Below, in pieces: positions 15,701 through 24,900 of a DNA stretch of 64,000 nucleotides (position 1 is the first letter of the stretch; every line of letters starts with the position of its first letter). Location: assembly GCA_008694505.1 (NCBI GenBank), contig VZDJ01000010.1, positions 1,707,521 to 1,771,520 on the forward strand. The letters run 5' to 3'. A model generated the notes under the pieces. It was not told where the DNA came from. It did no database searches and saw only the letters and a program-made list of their open reading frames with translations. The stretch is from Cyanoderma ruficeps. Taxonomy: Eukaryota > Chordata > Aves > Passeriformes > Timaliidae. The translations under genes and the position numbers were made by a program.

Positions 15701-15950
15701 CTCTAACTTCCATGCAGATAATTCTGTGTCGGTTTTTTTAAAGGCATAGAATGTTTTTCGGGTTTGGTTGCAGTTGTCAATTTTATTATGCTCATTTAAG
15801 AAGCTATAAATATACCTTATAATGACCAAAGACGGGTGGTATATCCTCGGTTGGGTATAAAGTAGACCACTGTCCGTCAGACAAGACCAATCGTCAAACT
15901 TAGTGTCTTCCAGCTGTTATATTCCTTCATTTTTTTGGTGCTCGCTGCCG
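3735..15950. other. Intergenic, AT-rich, no gene recognised
   Basis: 12 kb without a supportable gene. Contents are a CA-rich microsatellite (5893-5910), a 27-nt-period tandem duplication at 10281-10334, a (CAAA)n run at about 13628-13646, and a pyrimidine-rich block at 13920-14300 whose hydrophobic open frame (13970-14332) reflects base composition. Some of this may be regulatory DNA of ISL1, but nothing in the sequence proves it. Confidence 0.6.
10281..10334 (+). repeat. Two-copy tandem duplication, period 27
   Basis: GGCCACACAGAGGATATT followed by nAAATTAT occurs twice back to back, differing at about one base. This is a recent local duplication. Confidence 0.85.
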
Positions 15951-16009
15951 ATGTTTGAGTCTAGTCAGGGTTTTTATTTTGACTGGGGTGGGGGGTTTTG
16001 ACTTTTTTT

Positions 16010-17230
16010 TTTTTTAAATCGCCTGAAACCCCGTTGCGAAGGTCAGCGGGGCGCTGGGGAGGAAAGCGAGACTTTAGGAAAGACAACCAGGCAGTGCCTT
16101 CTCCCGCACGGCGGAATTGGGAGCGGGTGAGACACTGCAGCCGCTGCCGGGAGCGGGGTAGGGGCCAGGGTGGCACTGGCGAACGCCCCGCCGCGCCCGA
16201 GGGAAGGCGCCCTTGGCTCCGCCAGCGAGAGTCCTCTGGGCAGCAGCCGGTTCCGCCGGCACCGGGCGGACTGGCCGCTCTCCTGCCGCCTTCGCCTCGG
16301 CCGCGGGCGGGCGGCCCGCACAGCCGGGAGCCCCGCGGAGCTGCTCGGCCGGGGCGCTGAGCGCAGCGGAGCGGATCTGCCCGGCCTCTGCCGCCCGGCC
16401 AGGGTCGATATGCCGCGGTACCCGGTGCCCTGCGGTCGGGACCAGCCGTGCCGGGGGCGGGCAGCGTCCTCCGCCCCCGCTGCCTTCGCGGCCACCGCGG
16501 GCCCCGACAGCGCCCGCCTCGGCTGCGGCTCCGCTGCCGTGTTATGGTTAGCGTCGCTGATGAGGACGACGTCATTAATTTTTTAGGTGGGGGCGAGAGA
16601 GGGTGGTGTTTCGGGTTTTTTTTCCTTTCCAAAGCCACCCTCCAGAGATGTGGTTGTGGGCTGTTTTCCCTGGGACGTCGAGAAGCGACCATTGTCGCAC
16701 TAAGACGGGACGCTTGTTGAGGGTATTTTGGAGAGGAAAATTTCCCAAGGGAATCATCCTGTTTACGAGGGGGTAGGATTGAGTGTTCTCTACGCGCATT
16801 TATGGCAGGACAGACTGGTGAGGAGCAGGGTTATTCCGGCCACTCTACGTCCCCTCTCTCCAGCCCTATGGTCCTCTATGTGGGACGGGCGCCCTTTGGG
16901 ACCGGCGCAGGGCCGGACTCGGGTCGTTGCCTCCCCCCGCACGGCCCTCACAGCTCCCATGGTCAGCGAGGGGGCCGTAAGGGCCCGATCACCCCGGCGG
17001 GACCCCCATCAGAGCCGGGACTTGAAAGTGGGCCTGAAACTCCCTCGCGGCCCTGGGATTTCTGTTCACCCCGGAGACAAAATCGCCGCTGTATTTCCTG
17101 TCCTCGAACACTTCCTGACACTGGGAAGATAACAAAGGGGAAAGTTTAAAGCAATAAACATCCCAGAACTGCCTCGCTCCTCATGTGCGTCCGGGGCTGC
17201 GGGCGCTGAGGCCAGGATGCACTCGGCTGA
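16010..17230. promoter_or_regulatory. CpG island 5 kb upstream of ISL1
   Basis: GC- and CpG-rich for about 1.2 kb, densest at 16040-16540, between AT-rich flanks. Long overlapping open frames on both strands (up to 243 codons on minus) are low-complexity Arg/Pro/Gly/Ala strings from stop-poor GC DNA, not genes. The island could be a promoter of a divergent or upstream non-coding transcript, or part of the ISL1 Polycomb/low-methylation domain. Confidence 0.7.
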
Positions 17231-18460
17231 GGAGAAACTGGGCTTTTCCATGCCTCGGCCCGACCCGTGCTCTGACACCTCTTTAATATCTTTTCGGGAT
17301 TTTTCTCTCCCCAAAATTTTGCAGGGATTTACTTTTCCCACCTGTCAGAAACGTTACTCCCCTGCCTAAGCTGCTACCCATGACAGCGTGTCCACTTCTG
17401 GCTGGATAAAAAAGAGGATGCGGTGATGCCGGCCAGTCCTGTGGAGACGCTCCGAGTCTTACTGAACTCCGTGAAAGGCTCGAGGAGAGAAAGGATGGCT
17501 GCGTTCTGCTTTTCTTTTTTTTTCTTTTTTTCCTTCCCCCCCCCCCTTTTTTTTAAAATTAAGCAGTAGCGGGATTTAATAAGCTTGATCGTATTATTAA
17601 AAGTTAGGAAGGTTTCCTGGGCGTACAGGGTCCCACTGACAGGTTTTCTTCTGTTTTGATAGATTTAGTGCTGTTACGGTACACTTCTCCCTCACATGCA
17701 GTAGCTAAGACTTGAAGATTAAAGATCGCACACCTCTAGATGAGTCAAAGCCTACACCCCGGAGCAGCTAATTCATTTCGTGATTGATTTCCCCGCTGAG
17801 CTGTTTCCAGTTTCAGCCTTGTGTGAAACCTCTTCCCCTCTCAGCACATCCATCGCACGGGCTCCTCACCACGTTCCGCAAGACAGCGAGAGCAAATCTG
17901 AACCTCTGGGAACCTCATATCCAGACCCTTCTTGCAGCGGATCTTTTTGGTCCAAAGCTCCTCAGGTTTTAAAGCGGAGCAGACTGAAGGAGACTTTCTG
18001 CGTGCCCGATTGGCGAGGCTGCGCTGAGCCACCGCCATGCCGTGGGACAAAAATAGCTCTCCCGACCGGAGTGGGAGACTCGCTGCCTTCTGCGGCCGGG
18101 TCCCCTGGTCTGAACCCCGGGACGCTGAAAGCGACAAGCCCCGGAGGGGCGGGCAAGGAGCCTTTGCTATCCCTGCGCACCCGGCGCACGGCCGCCGCAG
18201 CCCGGTACTGCCGCAGCCCTAGCAAGGCCATCTCATCCAGCCCCTAGCGAACTCACTTCCTCTCTTCCGAAACCAGCAACACCTCCTTCATCATTTCTCA
18301 AAGCTGGTTTTGTCGTTGTTGTTGTTGTTCGGTTTTTTGTTGTTGTTTTTTTTTTTTTCCACATTTAGTGCTTGTTAAGAACTAGGAATGCCTGGACCAA
18401 GTAAAATCAAAAGTCCATGCAGTTCAGTCCATGCAGTGGCCAACGGAAGAATGTCTGGTT
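17231..18460. other. Mixed-GC upstream region with a small CpG-rich patch
   Basis: No gene. T and C homopolymer runs occur at 17513-17555. A moderately CpG-rich stretch lies at 17870-18245, and a (GTT)n run lies near 18313-18330. It ends in the assembly gap at 18461. Confidence 0.6.
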
Positions 18461-18612
18461 NNNNNNNNNNNNNNNNNNNNNNNNNNNNNNNNNNNNNNNN
18501 NNNNNNNNNNNNNNNNNNNNNNNNNNNNNNNNNNNNNNNNNNNNNNNNNNNNNNNNNNNNNNNNNNNNNNNNNNNNNNNNNNNNNNNNNNNNNNNNNNNN
18601 NNNNNNNNNNNN
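18461..18612. other. Assembly gap (152 N)
   Basis: A run of N followed by a 13-base G-run (18613-18625), suggesting failure at a G-rich tract. Open frames crossing it are meaningless. Confidence 0.99.
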
Positions 18613-19079
18613 GGGGGGGGGGGGGATGTGGATGTAGAGAAACATGTATTTTTCGGAAGAGTTTCATATATGTACAAATCTCGGTTTACGTCTTCCCATT
18701 CACGTTTATACTGATATCATAAAAGAGAAATCCTTCTCCAGGGTTTTCCTCTAAATACCTTATTCATTGAAACTAGCAGTTCCACTCATTATTCCACTCC
18801 CTTAAACTCGATTCTGATGCCGGCTAAATATAGAGCTTCTCCTTACTGGGAACGCGAATCGAATACACACTAAGCAAATCAGTAGCACAGGAGGGGAAAA
18901 AAAAACCTTGATCAAAGCCCTCCTTTTCTTCCCAATCCTGGTTTGTGGGGCGGAGACAGGTTTCTCGCTTATTGCACATCATTTGCAAAGATCAAGCTTA
19001 AAATGCAGTCACCTCTCCCAGAAGTAGTAGTTAAACCAAAAGTTAGGCGGTGGGGGTTAATAGAATTACANAGGAGAAA
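18613..19079. other. Non-coding upstream segment with a MEF2-type site
   Basis: CTAAATATAG at 18824-18833 fits the MEF2 consensus exactly. No coding sequence is recognised. A single N lies at 19071. Functional use of the site is unproven. Confidence 0.4.
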
Positions 19080-19535
19080 AGACACAAAAGGTCCGACGCG
19101 CGCCCACCGCGCGGGGCCGTGGCCGCTCGCCCCTCGGCCAGCAGAGGTCGCCGCGCTGCCTGCGCGGCCCGGCGCGGAGAGAGGCCGGGCGGGACCGCGG
19201 AGGGACCAGCGCCCCGCATCCCCCGGCCCCGCACCGCCCGGTCCCGCACCGCGGAGGCACCCAGACCCGCACCGCCCTGTCCCGCACCGAGCAGGGACTC
19301 CGCATCGCCCGGCTCCGCACCCCCAGTCCCGCACCGCGGAGGGACCCGACCCCGCACCGCCAGCCCTGTACCGCGGAGGGACCCGACGCCACACCGCTCA
19401 GCCCCGCACCGCTCCGCATCGCCCGGCCCCGGGGGAGCGGCAGGCCGGCAGGGGCAGAAACCGGGAGAAGCCGTGCTCCCCCCGGCCCGGAGGAGCGGCG
19501 CAGGGACCACCCTCCAGCCGTGGATTTCAGTGGAA
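19080..19535. repeat. CpG island with degenerate GC-rich minisatellite
   Basis: Between about 19200 and 19430 the motif CCCGCACCGC, followed by GGAGGGACC or CCGG, recurs many times with variation, at a spacing of about 20-25 nt. Proline/arginine-rich open frames on both strands come from this array. I judge the largest, 18943-19608, to be non-genic because it crosses an N and is compositionally trivial. Confidence 0.7.
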
Positions 19536-20500
19536 CTGGCCATTGCTAACGGTCTGCCCCAAACACGTGCCAGGCTGTCCGAAGCTGCCCGGCTCAGAAG
19601 TCTCTTAAACTGCTTTTTGGTTAACTCAGCTAACAGAATTACAGCTACTCTTCTGATACCTAATTGCCTAAGTATTCATAGTTACACGTATACCTAACCT
19701 TTTATATAGATTTTAATCTAAATAAACACCCCCACATACATGTGTATCTCCAGCTTCTTGGGTTGTGGAAGTGATCACCTAGAACAGTTGCATTTCACAC
19801 TGTTTATTTAAACGTCGAATATGTAAATTAACTGTGTGCGCGTGTTTACAGCCATATCTTTACCTCCTGACACTATCTAGAGTTCATTTCAGGGTAGTTT
19901 AGTTATCGCAGCAAGTGGCAACAGTGGGTCCCGCTTCTTGTTTGAAATAAACCTGGAGGATGTGTTTGCTCCCTCAGGCTCCGAAAGGAAAACATCTTGA
20001 AGAGTAAGTTAGAAATACAAGATGTTGTTTAGTAGCTCTCTCAACAGTAAATGCGAGTTTCAGAGCTATTTCTTGGCTGTTTCATTGCAATCAGACTTCC
20101 TCGTGGAAAATTATTCTATATGAATATGACTTTGCCTCTCTTACACCCAAACTCTGTTGCCTTTTAAAAAACATGGGACATTGAAAACAAGTATATTTTC
20201 CTCATGAATAGTGATTGGAGGGCACTTCTACTCTACGTTGATGAGGGCGGTATAACAATCCATATGGAACAGAAGACAAAATTGGGATCCAAACAATTGG
20301 GTTCTCAAAGGGAACGTTTAAATCCGGGTGTGGAGAGGGGGGTGTCGGAAGAGCATGGGGTGGTCGCGCTCGGGGACGGGAACAGTTCCGCACAGACTAA
20401 AGGACAGGCACCGAGTAGCCGAAGTGGAATCTGCCCTTTGAATAACACACACAAAGAAACCAGTGCCCATGTCTAAGATGCGTTTTGCCCGATTTGAGAA
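19536..20500. other. Upstream non-coding region of ISL1
   Basis: AT-rich, no gene recognised. It separates the minisatellite island from the promoter-proximal GC region. Confidence 0.6.
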
Positions 20501-21250
20501 ACTTTCAGATAACTGCCCTCTGGAATCCGAGGGGCGCCGTGAGCCGCTGCGCAGACGAGGGTGCACCGCACCTCTCCTAGCCGTGGATCTCGGGTGAGGA
20601 CTCCCCGCATCTCCTCCAGGGAGCAGCGCCGCAGGTCCGCTCCGACAGCAGGTCCACATCTTCTCCCCCCCCCCCTTCTTTTTTCTTNNNNTTCTTTTTT
20701 CTTTTCTTTCCTCCCCTTTTTTTTTTTTTTTAATAATAATAATGATCTTAAGAGATTCTCTTTTGGGATAGGCAGAAGTTCTTGAGAGACAATTTAAGGT
20801 AAATATTTGTACCTTCTTCGATCTTGTGTTTAACAAGAAATATTGAAGATTCTATCCATGACTTTAAGAGAAAGAGGCTGGAGGAGAAACGTAAACAGTC
20901 CCATCTCGTGGCTAGGGTCGTGCTCAGCCGGCCCTCCCTACCCTCCCTCTTCAGGGCATCTCCGCCTGCGCACGCCAGAGCGTCGCATCCGCCTGGGAAA
21001 GACAGACGCTCAGGAAAAAAAACAGTTGGATTAACACCACCACCAAAAATATATATATATACATATATCTATATATTTACATATATGTGTGTGTGTGTAT
21101 GTATATATCCATATGGAAATAGTACATGCGGCGCAGCAAGCCCGGACAGCGGGAAGGGGTATAGGAGCCCTAGCGGGGGCCGGGAAGGAAAACGAAAGGT
21201 GTGACGGGGGAGATAAGCGACGGCGATGGAGGAGAGCGACAAGACGAAAG
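20500..21250. promoter_or_regulatory. Distal promoter region of ISL1
   Basis: CpG-rich patches lie at 20510-20650 and 20910-21010. Between them are a C-run followed by a 4-base N gap (20688-20691) and T-runs. An AT/TG dinucleotide array at 21048-21106 could act as a length-variable spacer. No coding sequence is seen. Confidence 0.5.
21048..21106 (+). repeat. (AT)n/(GT)n microsatellite upstream of the ISL1 promoter
   Basis: ATATATATATATACATATAT followed after a few bases by a GTGTGTGTGT run and more AT steps, about 270 bp upstream of the first CCAAT box. Confidence 0.9.
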
Positions 21251-21256
21251 TATAAA
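21251..21256 (+). promoter_or_regulatory. TATA-like box upstream of ISL1
   Basis: TATAAAGG lies about 120 nt upstream of the first CCAAT box. If functional it would place a start near 21280 and turn the CCAAT/CRE block into 5'UTR. It is therefore an alternative to, not a partner of, the CCAAT-based start. Low confidence. Confidence 0.25.
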
Positions 21257-21359
21257 GGGGAAACACAAATAAGGAGCGAGGAAAAGTTGGCCGCGCGAAC
21301 CCGAGCCGGGCGGCCGCGCCGCCAGACGCTGAAATATGATAATCAGGGCAGCTGCGCCG

Positions 21360-21440
21360 CGCCGCCCGCAGCCAATGGGAGCGCGCCGGCGTGACGTGCC
21401 GGCGCGTGACGTCGCGCCAATGGCGAGCGGGCTGAGTTGG
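21360..21440 (+). promoter_or_regulatory. ISL1: ISL1 proximal promoter: two CCAAT boxes flanking CRE-like sites
   Basis: CCAAT boxes lie at 21372-21376 and 21417-21421. Between them are TGACGT at 21392-21397 and TGACGTC at 21407-21413, both CREB/ATF-type. The first CRE core sits in the 7-nt spacer of an inverted repeat with 9-bp arms (21382-21390 and 21398-21406). The block lies within a CpG island about 480-530 nt upstream of the ISL1 ATG. Spacing typical of CCAAT boxes would put transcription start near 21440-21500. That start site is an inference. Confidence 0.6.
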
Positions 21441-21900
21441 AGCAGAGAAGTTTGAGTAAGAGATAAGGGCGAGGCGAGTGCCCGCGCCGCCAGCGCCCAG
21501 CCCGGCACCGCCGCGCCTCCGCACCGCACCGCGCCTCCGCGCCGCTCCTGCGCCGCTCCGCCACCGCTCCGCACCTCTCCCGCGCCGCGCCGACACGCGT
21601 GGACCGACCCCGCCGCGCCCCCGGCGCCGCGCCCCGCACCGCGCCTCACCGCGCGTCCCCTTCTCTCTCCGCAGCCCTGACAGTGTCTCCCACGCCGGTG
21701 GTGTTTTGTGCCGTTTTCTTTTTTTCTTTTTTTTTTTTCCGATTTCGATTTTTTTTGCCTCTATTAATACTTCTACTTTTTATTATTATTATTTTTGTTA
21801 TTATTATTCTTATTTTTAGCGACAGCTCTCAAACCTACTTTGGGGTCTTAAAACGAAACCGTACACCATTTCACTGTGGACATTACACCCTCTTACAGAT
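21441..21900 (+). other. ISL1: ISL1 5'UTR (approximate start)
   Basis: The first part (to about 21660) is very GC-rich, with reiterated CCGCACCGC-type motifs. The second part (21715-21820) is strongly T-rich with TTA/ATT runs. No ATG occurs anywhere between 21430 and the start codon at 21901, so no upstream ATG-initiated ORF would intercept scanning ribosomes. The 5' boundary depends on the unknown transcription start. Confidence 0.6.
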
Positions 21901-21928
21901 ATGGGAGACATGGGAGACCCACCAAAAA
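21901..21928 (+). CDS. ISL1: ISL1 coding exon 1 (28 nt of CDS)
   Basis: This exon encodes residues 1-9 (MGDMGDPPK) plus the first base of codon 10. The exon break falls inside an A-run: five A's here and five at the start of exon 2 together encode the KKK tract exactly. That forces the donor to the GC dinucleotide at 21929-21930, in the context AAAAA|GCAAGG. No GT donor within 20 bases keeps the known protein. A second in-frame ATG lies at codon 4. Confidence 0.93.
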
Positions 21929-24900
21929 GCAAGGCGGAATCTTTACCGTTGTTGGAATAAGTGTGCTGTCTATTGTAATCGTCTCAGGCAGACGAACTGC
22001 TAAAGTGCTGAACTTCATTTGAATGGTAGAGAAGGTGCCTTTGTTACCATGCCTGCATGCTTGCTCTGTCGTAGCCTTATATGTTTACAGCCTGGGGTCC
22101 TAATCTCTTTTAAAGTTTGGGGAGCAGAGAGGATTTTGATGGGATCTCCAAGCACGGAGCCTTAAATGCTTTCTCGGGATAGACTGCGGTGAGGCTGTCT
22201 GACTCTCCAGCACCTAGTCGGTCGAGGGGTATTAGCATTAGACTTGCAAAAGAGAGCAAGTGACAACCGTAATGATGCTTGTTCTTGCTAGAAGCCTCGA
22301 CTCCCTTCTTCTGAGGGAAAGGGCTGAGTGGGAAATGCACCCAACCGGGCTTCATCGTTTCTAGTCAGAGCCTCTTAAAATGCGAAGTGAAACACATAGG
22401 TGCTCTTCTCGTAAGGCAGGGCATTCAAACAAGAAACAATAAAATAAAAATTAAACAACGTGGGAGCTTGAAGTTTTGATTCCTTGCAAGGTTTGTGAAA
22501 TTAGGACCTTCACCTCAAAGATTCTTCACATTTGCATTTTAACATATGTTCCACCTCCTTTCTAGGCGAGGCAAGGTTTTGGTGGCACACTACAATTACC
22601 ATCCAAAAGTGTAATATTCTTTAAAAAAAAAAAACACAAAAAACCCCACCTAAAAAAACCCAACAAACACCCACACACACACACAAAATATACAAACAAA
22701 AAAGGCAGAAACCAAACAACGCTCCCACAATATGCTTTATAAGGGAATGACATTAAAAGTGTGTTTATCTCTGTAGGAGAGTAAACGGTTAGTCAATCAT
22801 GTATTTATTTTCATTTCAGAAAAACGTCTGATTTCCCTATGTGTTGGTTGCGGCAATCAAATTCACGATCAGTATATTCTGAGGGTTTCTCCGGATTTGG
22901 AATGGCATGCGGCATGTTTGAAGTGTGCAGAGTGTAATCAGTATTTGGACGAGACCTGTACGTGCTTTGTTAGGGATGGCAAAACCTACTGTAAAAGAGA
23001 TTATATCAGGTACGCCATTTACGTTAATTGTTTGGTGAGATTTTATTTTTCTTTCTAACTATAAATTTGACGGAGGAACTAAAAGGAAAAACTGTGAGGA
23101 AGCGGGTAAAAGAGAATTGATATGTTTTTATGTGTTTTCCTATGAATAGACCTGCGAGGAAAAAAGTTACTAGTGAAGTTTTTTATTTCTTCTTTTCAAA
23201 TGCAAATATTTGTATTACTAGAACTAGGTTCGGGGCCATGTAGGACCTTTCGAGGACTTTGGCAATGCATCCTGTGATTCTAACCAAGGGGGGAATCGTA
23301 GATAACCAAGAATGTTTTCAATAGTGTAGATATTATGAGCAACACGGAACAGATCACTTTCTAAGACAAACTGAGAAATGCATCTCTGTTTCTGCAAAGG
23401 CACAGTGACATGCAAAAAAAGGCACTTCAAGCATGTGTGCCGTAAAAATAAATACACAGGTAGAGAAAAAGAAAAAGAAAAAGTAAACCCTGCTTAAACG
23501 AGGCCAATTTAAAAAAAAAAACCAAAACAAATAACAACAAAAAAAAACCCACCCCAAATTTCCTTCGAACTGGAGGACCCTTTTATGGGGATGTTAAAAC
23601 CTAGGCCAAAATGTTTCTTTGCTAAAATAACTGACATTTAATCTTTTTTAAATATTAACCCCTTTGGTGATATCTGACTGCCTTTTCTTTCTTATCTTAT
23701 CTGTACTGATGAATTAGACAGAGCAGATCAAATTGCCCATCATCTGTTCGCGAACAATTGGGTATATTTAGATAATGGAACCGCTTCCTTCCTCACATTA
23801 AAATCTGGTAACTGATAAAATGTGAGAGTTGCCAATGCTGACACTATTGAGAAACCAAAGCAGGAATTTCGAGTGTGTTTATTATTTGTGCTCCTGGGTC
23901 ATGCTGATCCGTTTCAGTGTCGCCTACTGGGTTTGCCAAATCATAAGTTTATATGACACTGAGGTATGAACAGTATTTTTTTCCAGAAAGTTTTAGAAGC
24001 AAATCACCTAGCCACCTAAGATATTTTCTGATTTCTGTGTAACTCTGAATTGAAATAAAACCCTCGAGTCCTTCCTTGTCTAGTGCACGTTTTATAAGCA
24101 GACCGTTCCTTCATGCCATTGTGAGATTATTCTCCAAGTTCTAAAATGGCGAAAAACAGAGCCTTTTTTTTTTTNTGGGACTGTTCTCTTAAATGTTGTC
24201 CTTCCTCTAAATTCAAGTGAAAGGAAAACGTTTGGACCGAAAAGTCCACTTACCTCCTTGTAGAACTGAGCGGGAGAAATTTAAGCAGGAAAAAAATAAT
24301 CTCTTTTAAATTAATGCGGAATACATTTAATTTGCTACAATTTAAAAGGGAAAATACACATTCTGTGCAAACTGGCAAAGCATGGCTTTGAATTAGACCA
24401 TGACCCAATCTCTAAATGTTAAAACTGTGGGCAACCACCGCAACTTTTTTACCTATGAATACACCTACTTTACGACCACTCTGTTATTTTCCTGTTCAGC
24501 CGTTTGTTTTTTTTTTTTTCTTCTCAAAACTGTGTAATTCGGGTATATGCAGTCCTAAATATAGGATTAGTACACTTCTATAGCCATAAAAGCTACAGAG
24601 TGTGTAGTTACAAGTATACATTACGGACTGTACCTCTAAAAAAGTATACCGGTGAGGAAATTGGTGGGGATAAATACTACCTCAGTTTTAGGAGCAGTTT
24701 TCACAGTTGTGTAGATTGTGAGCGTGCATAAGTGCATGTACACATACATTTGTCGAAAGATGTTAATTTTGATCATATCGAGGACTTCTGACTAAGAAGC
24801 ACCCGGTGGGAGACGAGAGAATGTGCAGTTCGACACCCGAGATGGAGCATTTTCTTATGTTTATCTGCTGGTGGGTGAGCTGTCGTTCCTCTCTTCCATG

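Noticed and set aside
15961..16692. 243-codon minus-strand open frame (and overlapping frames on both strands)
   Set aside because: Arg/Pro/Gly/Ala-rich strings in a CpG island, open on several frames at once, with no domain. Typical of stop-poor GC DNA.
18943..19608. 221-codon plus-strand open frame rich in Pro/Arg/His
   Set aside because: Made by the GC minisatellite, crosses an N, and similar frames are open on the opposite strand.
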